Shown here: piece by piece, positions 25,723-33,972 of the stretch
Position numbering within the stretch: the first letter of the stretch is position 1
How the letters are laid out: each line of letters opens with the position of its first letter
Assembly: GCF_000296695.1 (NCBI RefSeq)
Contig: NZ_BAFK01000031.1
Coordinates: forward strand, 1 to 33,972
Length of the DNA stretch: 33,972 nucleotides
Reading direction: 5' to 3'
Origin: Rheinheimera nanhaiensis E407-8
Lineage (GTDB): Bacteria; Pseudomonadota; Gammaproteobacteria; Enterobacterales; Alteromonadaceae
Position numbers and translations under genes: made by a program
Notes under the pieces: model-generated
What the model saw: the letters and a program-made list of their open reading frames with translations, nothing else
Told to the model about the DNA's origin: nothing
Databases searched by the model: none

Positions 25723-25905
25723 ACGTTAAAATTTAAAGATGCGTGATCTTAAACATCACGCCGGCGTAGGCAAAATCAATTTGGTGATACGCCATCTATA
25801 GGGCCCTGAGTCGCCACATAAAGCCGTCAACACAAAATGGACAGGCTTGCATATCAATTCTTTTGTGAAATTGGGTACGCTGATATTAGTACAAACATAT
25901 TATAA
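25723..25905. other. Intergenic region after the copper ATPase
   Basis: A short hairpin, GCGTGAT-CTTAAAC-ATCACGC, at 25741-25761 could end the ATPase transcript, though no T-run follows. TATTAT at 25898-25903 is a possible -10 for the next gene. Nothing else was recognised. Confidence 0.35.
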
Positions 25906-26289
25906 GTGAGAAACGTTTTGCGTAAAGCTTCATGGTTTTTTTGGCTAATATTAATCACTTTCCTTACCAGGGAAGCGTTAGCCAATGGCTTTGATTCGTG
26001 TACTATGTTTCCTGAGCAGATAGTGCACACCACTACAACCTCTCAACACCAAGCTGAATCAGAGCATTCGGCTATCCTTCACAACCTTTTAATCAACCAG
26101 TCTGAGCGAGGTTGTTGTACAGATTGCCAACTTGATGCAAATTGCATGATTAGTGGTATTCCGCTAATTTCCCCGCCGCCAGTAAGCATGCTCACCCAGC
26201 AATTTACGTCGGTCACAACTTATTTTGCTGATAATAAAGCAGTTCCTCCATCACCTTATTTTCCGCTATTAAGACCGCCAATAACCTAA
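25906..26289 (+). CDS. Small secreted cysteine-rich protein of a copper locus
   Basis: The 127-residue product from GTG 25906 (TTG 25918 is an alternative; neither has a strong ribosome site) has a basic-hydrophobic signal peptide, RKASWFFWLILITFL, ending near ALANG. The mature part has several cysteines, including SCTMFPEQ, then a cluster CCTDCQLDANC about residue 75-85. A Pro-rich tail, SPPPVSMLT...PPSPYFPLLRPPIT, follows. I do not recognise a named family. Its position between a Cu(I) pump and cusC, and the Cys pattern, suggest a periplasmic metal-binding accessory protein (inference). Similar small Cys/His proteins often lead cus-type operons. Confidence 0.6.
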   Translation: MRNVLRKASWFFWLILITFLTREALANGFDSCTMFPEQIVHTTTTSQHQAESEHSAILHNLLINQSERGCCTDCQLDANCMISGIPLISPPPVSMLTQQFTSVTTYFADNKAVPPSPYFPLLRPPIT

Positions 26290-26338
26290 ATCACTTGATT
26301 TTAATACGTTTGAGAAAGGCATACTGCAAAGTATTTTG

Positions 26339-26393
26339 CTAACACTAATAATGAGAGCATGTCGCTTCGTTAGTGGTTAGTTTGCTTTTTGTT
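26339..26393 (+). terminator. Possible terminator/attenuator before cusC
   Basis: CTAACACTAA (26339-26348) pairs with TTAGTGGTTAG (26370-26380), with one bulge and a 21-base loop, and is followed within about 15 bases by a T-rich stretch (TTTGCTTTTTG). It could end the small-gene transcript or attenuate cusC. Evidence is modest. Confidence 0.3.
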
Positions 26394-26413
26394 AAATTGT
26401 TTTGGAGGCACTA

Positions 26414-27745
26414 ATGAACTTGTCAAATGTTACTTTCTTTGTCGTTTTGTCGCTAAGCGTCAGCAATGTTATTGGGTATGCTCAGACGTTTCCTGAGCCA
26501 CTGAAGTTGGAGCAGGCGGTTGCACTTGCCGTAGATGCTGATCCCTGGCTTACGGGAAGCCAGTTCACTCAGGAAGCTCTCAATGATGAAGCGATAGCCG
26601 CGGCGACTTTGCCGGATCCCCGAATGAGCCTGATGGCCGGCAATTTCCCTGTTGATTCTTTTGACATCAATCAGGAAGGCATGACTCAGTTGTCGGTGGG
26701 GATCAGCCAAATGTTTCCCCGGGGTGACAGTCTGTCGCTCACCCGCCGACAAAAGCAGCAGCTAGCCGAGCAGCATCCCTTACTAAGGCTGGATCGTCGG
26801 GCCAAGGTAGGCGCTACGGTCAGCCAGTTGTGGCTGGAGGTCTTCAAGGCGCAGGAGAGTATCCGGCTGATCGAACAGGATCGCGCACTGTTTGAGCAGT
26901 TGGTGGATGCCGCCAAAGCGGGTTACTCCTCGGCGCTGGGCAGGGCACGTCAGCAGGACGTAATTCGCGCGCAGTTGGAGCTGACTCGTCTCGAAGACAG
27001 ACTGACGATGCTCAGGCAGCAACAGCAAGCCGCACAAAAGCGTCTGACCGAATGGATCGGTGCGCCTGCCACTGCCCCTCTGGCTCCGGTACTACCGACA
27101 CAGTCTCTTTCCAGGCCACTGTCGGTACCGACCATTAAGCAGTCCAGCGAGCATACGCGCTACGAATGGATCCGTCATCATCCCGCGTTGCGAGCGCTGG
27201 ACCAGCGTATCGACGCCACGCAAACCGGTGTGGATCTGGCAAAACAGAAATACAAGCCCGAATGGGGCCTGACCGCCCAATACGGCTATCGCGACAACGA
27301 TCCCATGGGACGCGACCGGGCCGATCTGTTCTCCGTTGGCGTCACCTTCGATCTGCCCCTTTTCACCGGTAACCGGCAGGACAAGGAAGTCAGCGCCGCC
27401 GTCAATCGAACCGAGGCCATCAAAACCGAAAAGCACTTGCTTGGTCGTCGGCTGATGGCGGAACTGGAAACCGCGAGCGTGCAACTGGCGCGTCTTGATG
27501 AACGCCAGGCGTTATACGCCGATCAGCTGCTGCCGCAAATGGCTGAGCAGGCAGAAGCTTCGCTGACCGCCTACAACAACGACGACGGCGACTTCGCCGA
27601 AGCCGTGCGTGCTCGCATTGCCGAATTGAATGCCAAGGTCGACGCGCTCGCCATTGCCGTGGATCGGCAGAAGACCATCGCCCAAATCAATTACCTGCTC
27701 GCCGAGGCGTCGTTCGACGATGCACGGCCGGCGAAACCGTTTTAA
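26414..27745 (+). CDS. cusC: CusC-like outer-membrane efflux protein (TolC family)
   Basis: Start ATG 26414 with GGAGG at 26404-26408; the in-frame TTG at 26402 is upstream of that site. The 443-residue protein has a signal peptide (ending near GYAQ) and two TolC-type repeats rich in long helices: LEQAVALAVDADPWL, RRAKVGATVSQLWLEVFKAQ, ARQQDVIRAQLELTRLED, then WGLTAQYGYRDND and SVGVTFDLPLFTGNRQ. There is no lipobox. It should form the trimeric outer-membrane exit duct for the RND metal pump encoded by the next two genes. From this gene on, codons become clearly more GC-rich than in the genes upstream, hinting at separate acquisition of the cus operon. Confidence 0.9.
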   Translation: MNLSNVTFFVVLSLSVSNVIGYAQTFPEPLKLEQAVALAVDADPWLTGSQFTQEALNDEAIAAATLPDPRMSLMAGNFPVDSFDINQEGMTQLSVGISQMFPRGDSLSLTRRQKQQLAEQHPLLRLDRRAKVGATVSQLWLEVFKAQESIRLIEQDRALFEQLVDAAKAGYSSALGRARQQDVIRAQLELTRLEDRLTMLRQQQQAAQKRLTEWIGAPATAPLAPVLPTQSLSRPLSVPTIKQSSEHTRYEWIRHHPALRALDQRIDATQTGVDLAKQKYKPEWGLTAQYGYRDNDPMGRDRADLFSVGVTFDLPLFTGNRQDKEVSAAVNRTEAIKTEKHLLGRRLMAELETASVQLARLDERQALYADQLLPQMAEQAEASLTAYNNDDGDFAEAVRARIAELNAKVDALAIAVDRQKTIAQINYLLAEASFDDARPAKPF

Positions 27746-27756
27746 AGGAGTTCAAC

Positions 27757-29388
27757 ATGAATACATTCACCAAAACCTTGCTGGGCACGGCCGTCGGCGC
27801 GCTGCTCGGCGCATCCGGCGTCTGGCTACTCGGCAACCCCGATGAGGGGGATATGACAGCAACCGGCGGTGAACGCAAGCCACTTTACTGGGTGGCGCCC
27901 ATGGATCCCAACTACAAGCGCGACAAGCCTGGCAAATCGCCCATGGGCATGGATCTGATCCCTGTGTACGAGAAATCCGCCGGAGAGGATGAAGCCGGCA
28001 CCGTCAAGATATCGCCCGAGGTCGTCAACAATCTCGGCGTGCGCACCGCCACGGTTGGGTCCGGGTCTCTGGATCTGGATGTCAAAACCGTCGGTTACGT
28101 GCAATACGATGAGAACCGGCTGGTGCATATCAGCCCGCGCGTGGAAGGCTGGATCGAGAAGCTCCATGTCAAGGCCGCCGGGGATCCGGTCAGACAGGGC
28201 GACCCCCTGTACACCCTCTATTCACCCACCCTGGTCAACGCCCAGGAGGAATTGTTGTTGGCGTTGAAACGCGACAATCCGGTGTTGATCGGCGCTGCCG
28301 TGGAACGGTTATTGGCATTGCAGGTGCCGCGGGCAGATATCGACCGGCTGCGTAAAACCCGCAAGGTCAGCCAGACCATCACCGTTGCCGCGCCGCAGTC
28401 CGGGGTACTGGACAATCTCGCGGTGCGTGAGGGCATGTTCGTCAAGCCTGGCTTGAGTCTGATGAGTATCGGCCAGCTAGAACATATCTGGGTGATCGGT
28501 GAGGTGTTCGAACGACAGGCAAGCCTGGTCAAGACCGGCGACCAGGTGCGGATGCGGCTCGATTACCTGCCCGGTCGGGATTGGTTGGGCCAGGTGGACT
28601 ATGTCTATCCGTCTTTGAATGCCAAGACACGTACCGCGCAAATCCGGGTGCATTTCGACAACCCGGACGACTTCCTCAAGCCGGGCATGTTCGCGCAGAT
28701 GGTCATTGAGACCCAGGCGGGGGCTGAAGCACTGTTAATCCCGCGAGAAGCGCTGATCCGTACCGGCAGCCAGGCGCGCGTGGTGTTGGCGCTGGGTGAT
28801 GGCAGATTCAAATCGGTGGCCGTTGAGGTCGGGCGTGTGGGCGAACGGCAGGTGGAAATTCAGTCGGGACTCAAAGAAGGGGAACGCATTGTGACCTCCG
28901 CGCAGTTCCTGATCGACTCGGAGTCCAGCAAGACCTCGGACTTCAAGCGCATGGCCCAGCGTGATCAGCCGGACGAACAAATTGATGTAGAAGTAGAAGC
29001 AGACGCTGATTCCCGCTCAGTCTGGGTGGCCGCACGTATCGACAGCCTGATGCCGGATCACCGCATGGTGACCCTGGAGCACGAGGCCATCCCGGACTGG
29101 CAATGGCCCACCATGACCATGGATTTCACCGTCGCTGAGGCTGTGGACATGGATGCGCTCAAACAGGGAATGCGCCTGCATGTGCAGATCACCAATAACA
29201 ACAGTGGTGGATACCAGATTACCCAAGTGCATATTCCCAATGAGCAAGGCAATGATGCCATGCCTGCAGGAATGGATCACGGTCAGCACGAGGGTATGGA
29301 TCACGGTGATATGTCGATGCCGGAGCACAGCGAACACCAGGGCATGAACCACGGCGGTCACGATCAAAAGGAGCACAATCATGATTGA
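27757..29388 (+). CDS. cusB: CusB-like RND adaptor with N-terminal metal site and C-terminal CusF domain
   Basis: This 543-residue periplasmic adaptor has an N-terminal membrane anchor or signal (about 7-26) and a heavy-metal-binding YWVAPMDPNYKRDKPGKSPM segment (about 44-70). Adaptor barrel-sandwich, hairpin and beta-barrel domains follow (about 85-390, with VHISPRVEGWIEKLHV and IWVIGEVFE). A fused CusF-like domain (about 410-495) includes HEAIPDWQWPTMTMDFTV, carrying the Met/Trp/His-type Cu(I)/Ag(I) site. The tail is Met/His-rich (MDHGQHEGMDHGDMSMPEHS). CusB links CusC and CusA, and CusF normally shuttles metal to it, so the fusion keeps the chaperone tethered. It overlaps cusA by 8 bases. 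Confidence 0.93.
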   Translation: MNTFTKTLLGTAVGALLGASGVWLLGNPDEGDMTATGGERKPLYWVAPMDPNYKRDKPGKSPMGMDLIPVYEKSAGEDEAGTVKISPEVVNNLGVRTATVGSGSLDLDVKTVGYVQYDENRLVHISPRVEGWIEKLHVKAAGDPVRQGDPLYTLYSPTLVNAQEELLLALKRDNPVLIGAAVERLLALQVPRADIDRLRKTRKVSQTITVAAPQSGVLDNLAVREGMFVKPGLSLMSIGQLEHIWVIGEVFERQASLVKTGDQVRMRLDYLPGRDWLGQVDYVYPSLNAKTRTAQIRVHFDNPDDFLKPGMFAQMVIETQAGAEALLIPREALIRTGSQARVVLALGDGRFKSVAVEVGRVGERQVEIQSGLKEGERIVTSAQFLIDSESSKTSDFKRMAQRDQPDEQIDVEVEADADSRSVWVAARIDSLMPDHRMVTLEHEAIPDWQWPTMTMDFTVAEAVDMDALKQGMRLHVQITNNNSGGYQITQVHIPNEQGNDAMPAGMDHGQHEGMDHGDMSMPEHSEHQGMNHGGHDQKEHNHD

Positions 29389-32300
29389 ATCGATAATCCG
29401 TTGGTCCGTCGGTAACCGTTTCTTCGTGCTGCTGGCTACTTTGATGCTGGTGGGGATAGGTCTCTATTCGCTGAAAAACACCCCGGTGGACGCCATTCCC
29501 GATCTGTCCGATGTACAGGTCATTATTAAGACCAGTTTTCCTGGGCAGGCGCCGCAGGTGGTGGAGGACCAGGTCACGTATCCACTGACTACTGCCATGT
29601 TGTCGGTACCCGGTGCGGTTACCGTGCGCGGTTATTCCTTTTTTGGCGATTCCTTTGTGTATGTCATTTTCGACGAGGATACCGATGCCTACTGGGCACG
29701 TTCCCGGGTGCTGGAGTATCTGTCTCAGGTCGCGCCCACATTACCTCCGAGTGCTCGGCCGCAACTGGGGCCGGACGCTACCGGAGTTGGCTGGGCCTAT
29801 CTCTACGCCCTGGTGGACCGTACCGGCAAGCATGATCTCAGTCAGTTGCGCAGCCTGCAGGACTGGTTCCTGAAATACGAGCTGCAAACCGTGCCGGGTG
29901 TTTCCGAAGTCTCGGCGCTCGGCGGCATGGTTAAGCAGTACCAAGTGAAAGTGAACCCGGAAAAACTGCGTGCTTTCAGTATTCCCCTGTCCCTTATTCA
30001 GATGGCGATCCAGCGCGGTAATCAGGAAGTGGGCGCCTCGGTGGTGGAAATGGCCGAAGCCGAATACATGGTGCGCGCCAGCGGTTACGTCCAGAGTATC
30101 GATGATCTGGCCAACATTCCGTTAGGGTTGGATGTTAACGGTACGCCGCTGTTGCTCAAGGATGTGGCGGATATCGAATTGGGGCCGCAAATGCGCCGTG
30201 GCATCGCCGAGTTGAACGGCGAAGGTGAAGTGGTGGGCGGTATTGTGGTGATGCGTTTCGGTGAGAACGCCCAGAAAACCATTGATGGGGTCAAGGCCAA
30301 GCTGGAAAAACTCAAGGCGGGTTTGCCCGAGGGCGTGGAGATCGTAACCGTTTATGATCGTTCAGGGCTGATATCTCGCGCCATTGACAGTTTGTGGAAA
30401 AGTGTGGTCGAAGAACTCGCTCTTGTGGCGTTGATCTGTGTCATTTTCCTGTTTCATGTCAGGTCCTCACTGGTGGCGGTCATCAGTCTGCCACTAGGTA
30501 TTCTTACGGCTTTTATCGTGATGTATTGGCAAGGCCTTAATGCCAATATCATGTCATTAGGCGGTATAGCGATTGCGATAGGCGCCATGATTGATGGCGC
30601 GATTGTCATGATCGAAAACATGCATAAGCATATGGAACGTACGCCCTTGACGCCAGAGAACCGTTGGAAAATCGTGGCGGCGTCAGCCAGTGAAGTCGGT
30701 CCGGCGCTGTTTTTCAGTTTGCTTATTATCACTGTGAGCTTTGTACCAGTATTCACCCTGGAAGCCCAGGAGGGCCGGATGTTCAGCCCGTTGGCCTTTA
30801 CCAAAACCTATGCCATGGCAGCCAGTGCGGCGCTTGCTATCACAGTGGTGCCGGTTTTGATGGGATATTTCATCAGAGGCAAGGTGGTAGCGGAAAACAA
30901 GAATCCCGTTAATCGATTACTGATTGCCGGGTACATGCCCCTGCTGAAAACCGTATTGCGTTTTCCGAAAATCACACTTGCCATTGCGGTTGTGATTTTC
31001 CTCGTTGGGATCTGGCCGGTTAACAAGATTGGTAGTGAATTCATCCCCGATCTGGATGAAGGTGATCTGATGTATATGCCGACCACTTATCCGGGGATCT
31101 CGATAGGCAAAGCCAGGGAATTGTTGCAGCAGACCGACAAGCTGATCGCGACAGTGCCTGAGGTAAAAACCGTGTTTGGCAAAATCGGCCGTGCCGAGAC
31201 AGCCACGGATCCCGCTCCGCTGACCATGATCGAGACCTTTATTCAGCTCAAACCCAAAGATGAATGGCGCGAGGGCATGACCACGGAGAAGCTCAAGAAG
31301 GAGCTGGATGCGCTAGTGAAATTCCCCGGTCTGACCAACGCTTGGGTGATGCCGATCAAGACTCGCATCGACATGCTGGCCACCGGTATCAAGACGCCGG
31401 TAGGCATCAAGGTGGCGGGCGAGGATCTGCGAGAAATTCAGAAGATTGGTCAGCGACTAGAGCAGATCCTCAAGGATGTACCCGGCACAGCCTCGGTGTA
31501 TTCCGAAAGGGTGGCCGGTGGGCGTTACATCAAGGTGGATATTCAGCGTGCACAGGCGGCGCGCTATGGCCTCAATATTGCTGATGTGCAGCAGGTAATA
31601 GCCACGGCCATTGGGGGAATGAATGTGGCGCAGACCATTGAGGGGCTGGAGCGTTATCCGATCAATCTGCGCTACCCACAGGACTATCGAGACTCGCCAG
31701 AACAGTTGGCGCTGCTGCCCATCGTTACGCCCAGCGGCCAACGCATTGCGCTCGCCGATGTGGCCAATGTCTATGTGGAGGACGGCCCGCCAGCGATCAA
31801 GAGCGAGAACGCCAGGCTGAATGGCTGGACCTTTGTAGATATCGATGGGGTGGACGTGGGCAGCTATGTACAAGCGGCCATGGCAACGGTCGAGCAGCAG
31901 TTGGATTTACCGGCCGGTTACTCGGTGGCCTGGTCCGGTCAGTACGAATACATGCTGCGCGCCAAAGAGAAACTGGCCTATGTGGTTCCTTTGACGCTTG
32001 CCATCATTATCATTCTGTTATACATGAATTTTCGTAACTTCACTGAAATAGCCATTATTCTGGGAACACTACCACTGGCGGTAATTGGTTCAATCTGGCT
32101 GATGTACCTGCTTGGCTATAATTTTTCTGTCGCGGTTGCGGTTGGTTTTATTGCACTGGCGGGGGTTACGGTGGAAATAGGTATCATCATGTTAACTTAT
32201 CTTAACCAAGCATATCACCAATTGATAGATACCTGTCGTGAGCGTGGAGTGCAACCATTAAAAGAAGATTTGCTCGAAGCTGTGACACAGGGCGCGGGAC

Positions 32301-32503
32301 TTCGTGTAAGACCCGTAATGATGACTACGGTCTCCACTATCGCTGGATTGCTGCCCATTATGTTCAGTTCCGGAACAGGTGCGGAAGTTGTTAGCCGGAT
32401 TGCGGCGCCTATGGTGGGCGGAATGGTGAGTGCTGTGATTTTAACGTTGTTGGTATTACCCGTCGTGTATTACCTATGGCGCACCCGCTCGCTGAAAGCA
32501 TAA
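29381..32503 (+). CDS. cusA: CusA-like heavy-metal RND efflux pump
   Basis: The 1040-residue inner-membrane transporter has the RND layout of twelve helices and two large periplasmic loops. HME-RND features are DAIPDLSDVQVIIKTSFPGQ near the start, the charged helix-4 segment SLGGIAIAIGAMIDGAIVMI with the following ENMHKHME, and FIPDLDEGDLMYMPTTYPG. The methionines that bind Cu(I)/Ag(I) in CusA have visible equivalents: YMPTTYPG, LTMIETFIQLKP and RIDMLATGIKTP. It exports periplasmic Cu(I)/Ag(I) using the proton gradient, through CusB and CusC. Length is typical and the reading frame intact. GC is visibly lower in some 3' membrane segments (about 32.0-32.5 kb), perhaps from Phe/Ile-rich helices or mosaic ancestry. 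Confidence 0.95.
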   Translation: MIESIIRWSVGNRFFVLLATLMLVGIGLYSLKNTPVDAIPDLSDVQVIIKTSFPGQAPQVVEDQVTYPLTTAMLSVPGAVTVRGYSFFGDSFVYVIFDEDTDAYWARSRVLEYLSQVAPTLPPSARPQLGPDATGVGWAYLYALVDRTGKHDLSQLRSLQDWFLKYELQTVPGVSEVSALGGMVKQYQVKVNPEKLRAFSIPLSLIQMAIQRGNQEVGASVVEMAEAEYMVRASGYVQSIDDLANIPLGLDVNGTPLLLKDVADIELGPQMRRGIAELNGEGEVVGGIVVMRFGENAQKTIDGVKAKLEKLKAGLPEGVEIVTVYDRSGLISRAIDSLWKSVVEELALVALICVIFLFHVRSSLVAVISLPLGILTAFIVMYWQGLNANIMSLGGIAIAIGAMIDGAIVMIENMHKHMERTPLTPENRWKIVAASASEVGPALFFSLLIITVSFVPVFTLEAQEGRMFSPLAFTKTYAMAASAALAITVVPVLMGYFIRGKVVAENKNPVNRLLIAGYMPLLKTVLRFPKITLAIAVVIFLVGIWPVNKIGSEFIPDLDEGDLMYMPTTYPGISIGKARELLQQTDKLIATVPEVKTVFGKIGRAETATDPAPLTMIETFIQLKPKDEWREGMTTEKLKKELDALVKFPGLTNAWVMPIKTRIDMLATGIKTPVGIKVAGEDLREIQKIGQRLEQILKDVPGTASVYSERVAGGRYIKVDIQRAQAARYGLNIADVQQVIATAIGGMNVAQTIEGLERYPINLRYPQDYRDSPEQLALLPIVTPSGQRIALADVANVYVEDGPPAIKSENARLNGWTFVDIDGVDVGSYVQAAMATVEQQLDLPAGYSVAWSGQYEYMLRAKEKLAYVVPLTLAIIIILLYMNFRNFTEIAIILGTLPLAVIGSIWLMYLLGYNFSVAVAVGFIALAGVTVEIGIIMLTYLNQAYHQLIDTCRERGVQPLKEDLLEAVTQGAGLRVRPVMMTTVSTIAGLLPIMFSSGTGAEVVSRIAAPMVGGMVSAVILTLLVLPVVYYLWRTRSLKA

Positions 32504-32519
32504 TATTGCCAAACTAAAT

Positions 32520-32539
32520 GGGGCAGACTTGTCTGCCCC
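32520..32539. terminator. GC-rich hairpin after cusA
   Basis: GGGGCAGAC and its complement GTCTGCCCC flank a TT, giving an 8-9 bp stem 16 bases after the cusA stop. The plus-strand side lacks a T-run; the minus-strand side is followed by ATTTAGTTT. It plausibly terminates the cus transcript and shields it from the convergent IS. Confidence 0.55.
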
Positions 32540-32590
32540 TGCCGGAGCTCTGTGGTATAAACCAATAAAGCACCAAAAGCACAAATAGGT

Positions 32591-33834
32591 CAGGGTGAGA
32601 TTACGAGTGGTCATTTAATCACCACACTCATGCCAGCTTCCAACACCGCATCAAGATAAGCCTCATTCATCAATGCCTGACGCTGCTTTCTTCTGATACT
32701 CATTTTCCGCTTCTCAGCGCGTAACATATTCAAGCCGAAGTGTCGCATCGTGGCAAGATTGGCTGCTGCATTACCACGGTATATCTGGCACGCATCCTCA
32801 CTTAAGCTCACATCCAGCACCCAGTGCAGTTGGTTTTCAATACACCAATGCTCGCGTACTGCCTGGGACAGCCTTTCTGCGTTAAGGTCGGCTGAGCTGA
32901 TAAAATAACGTTGCTCTAACACCGCACGCTTGTGCTTTTCCACCCGGTAAGTCGTTGCCATGCCAAGGGTTGTCAGCGCTGGCCACGCAGCTTTGAGTTT
33001 TTCCGGTAATTCACTGGCATCACATACCTGGAATTCTCGGTACTCCAAGCGCCCAGGGTTCTTTTCCAGTGACTGCGCTGCACTGTCTTTGTGCACTTTA
33101 CCCGCAAAGACTTGTGTCACTGCATCGTGCAGTTGACCTTGGTTGCCTTTAACCGTCAGCAGGTAATCAGCTTTTTTATCTACTATCTGCTGCGCTATCT
33201 CTTTCTGGCATCCCATTGCATCCAAACTGACCAGGCATCCTTTAAGCTCCAGCAAGTTAAGTAGCTGAGGTATCGCCGTAATTTCGTTGCTCTTCTCGTC
33301 CGTTTTAACCTGGCCCATTACCACACCATTGGCGCTGGCAAAGGCGCTAACCATATGAATAGAAGAGCAGCGGTCTTCCCGGTTGTAGGAGCCGCGAAGC
33401 GTTTTGCCGTCGATAGCTACCACCAGACCATCAGTAAGCTCTGTACAAGCCTGCATCCAACTGGCGAAGCAACGCTGTAAGGCCTCGCTGTCCAGCAGTG
33501 ACATCACCCGCGCGATGGTGTCGTGTACCGGCAAACCCAGTTTAAAAAAGCCATGTTCTTGCAGCCAGTCAAAGCGGTTTTCGCCGAAATCTTCAATATC
33601 TTCCCAGCCCTCACAGCCAGCAATGACTGCGCAAAGCGTTAAAAACACTACGTCAAACAAGGGGTAAACGACCTTAGCAGCTTGCCTTGGGTCTTCTAAT
33701 TCTGAAAAGTGCTCTGCAAAAATATCGATGTTCATAAACTGGCTCCGCGTAAAAGCCAGTATCTGATCACAGCTGAAGATCGGGGTCAATCAGTTATGCT
33801 AAAGTGCGTACTAAATGTTCGTGATCTTGCCCTG
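32591..33834. mobile_element. ISAs1-family insertion sequence
   Basis: The left end CAGGGTGAGATTACGA (32591-32606) and the reverse complement of the right end, CAGGGCAAGATCACGA (33819-33834), match at 13 of 16 positions. They enclose a single transposase gene. Total length 1244 bp fits the ISAs1 family. No target-site duplication is visible: the left flank ends ACAAATAGGT and the right flank begins GGTGCCAGTC. The element may therefore be part of a rearrangement or an old insertion. Confidence 0.8.
32611..33735 (-). CDS. ISAs1-family transposase
   Basis: Start ATG 33735 (MNIDIFAEHFSELEDPRQ), which begins at the family's conserved N-terminus; an in-frame upstream codon at 33789 adds 18 unlikely residues. 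The 374-residue length is typical. An N-terminal DDE_Tnp_1-associated domain (about 5-90) precedes the catalytic domain. That domain has candidate DDE residues D109 in VVAIDGKTLRGS, D172 in VSLDAMGCQKEIAQ, and E300 in REHWCIENQLHW. LLTVKGNQ and ANLATMRHFGLNML are also characteristic. It is apparently full-length and potentially active, and lies convergent to cusA. Confidence 0.93.
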   Translation of the reverse strand: MNIDIFAEHFSELEDPRQAAKVVYPLFDVVFLTLCAVIAGCEGWEDIEDFGENRFDWLQEHGFFKLGLPVHDTIARVMSLLDSEALQRCFASWMQACTELTDGLVVAIDGKTLRGSYNREDRCSSIHMVSAFASANGVVMGQVKTDEKSNEITAIPQLLNLLELKGCLVSLDAMGCQKEIAQQIVDKKADYLLTVKGNQGQLHDAVTQVFAGKVHKDSAAQSLEKNPGRLEYREFQVCDASELPEKLKAAWPALTTLGMATTYRVEKHKRAVLEQRYFISSADLNAERLSQAVREHWCIENQLHWVLDVSLSEDACQIYRGNAAANLATMRHFGLNMLRAEKRKMSIRRKQRQALMNEAYLDAVLEAGMSVVIK

Positions 33835-33972
33835 GGTGCCAGTCTGGTGTATACCTATCAAGGTGGAATATCAGCTAAGAAGTAAAGTTGGCGAATGGTT
33901 AAGGTTAAAGAGTCAAGGCAAAAAACATCGCGGTAGTGTTCAAAATTCTGTGTCATTTCATTAAACTAAGCG
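33835..33972. other. Window end beyond the IS
   Basis: These 138 bases contain no recognisable complete gene. One plus-strand frame reads LGASLVYTYQGGISAKK and stops at TAA about 50 bases past the IS end. It could be the tail of a gene cut by the insertion, but the sequence left of the IS does not look like its front part. Confidence 0.3.

Noticed and set aside
1..33972. CRISPR arrays, tRNA or rRNA genes
   Set aside because: No regularly spaced identical repeats with unique spacers and no tRNA or rRNA signature were seen; the only regular tandem array is the coding repeat in copB.

Overview
The window looks like a gammaproteobacterial chromosome or large plasmid segment. The best guess is the Alteromonadales/Chromatiales-like group (Rheinheimera or Alishewanella type). 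That is an inference from gene style: a TonB receptor beside PepSY membrane proteins, CopABCD with a CusRS-type sensor pair, and DUF2933/DUF411 copper proteins. No rRNA, tRNA or CRISPR array was recognised, and the taxonomic guess rests on no database search.

Bases 1-8290 form an accessory, island-like region that is visibly AT-rich in its middle. It holds a tandem AAA+ ATPase cut by the window edge, whose start overlaps the end of an XerD-sized tyrosine recombinase (both on the minus strand), and an unrecognised 240-residue gene. A two-gene plus-strand module follows: an acidic protein with a possible helix-turn-helix, then a 940-residue protein. The C-terminal half of that protein is a complete UvrD/Rep-type SF1A helicase. 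Its N-terminal half resembles rolling-circle replication initiators of the filamentous-phage gpII / Rep_trans type. This apparent Rep-helicase fusion is the most unusual object in the window. A near-palindromic double repeat lies just upstream of it, and a 5'-truncated SRAP (YedK/HMCES) remnant abuts its stop codon.

Bases 8288-14839 look like a nutrient or metal uptake locus. A HutC-like GntR/UTRA repressor is divergent from a TonB-dependent receptor, and the gap between them carries two GTATATAC palindromes that fit HutC-type operators. Two overlapping PepSY membrane proteins follow. The second is fused to an NqrF-like 2Fe-2S/FAD/NAD reductase, so the pair could carry electrons from NADH toward the periplasm.

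Bases 14855-32503 are a large copper/silver resistance region. It contains a divergent CusS/CusR-type two-component system with a recognisable CusR-type box, then copA (multicopper oxidase), copB, copC and copD. A SnoaL/NTF2-like periplasmic protein and a DUF411 lipoprotein come next, then a DUF2933 membrane protein and a Cu(I) P-type ATPase. A small Cys-rich secreted protein precedes a complete cusC-cusB-cusA efflux operon, in which CusB carries a fused CusF-like domain. Together these would oxidise and sequester periplasmic copper, pump Cu(I) out of the cytoplasm and expel metal across both membranes. The window closes with an ISAs1-family insertion sequence that has recognisable imperfect ends.
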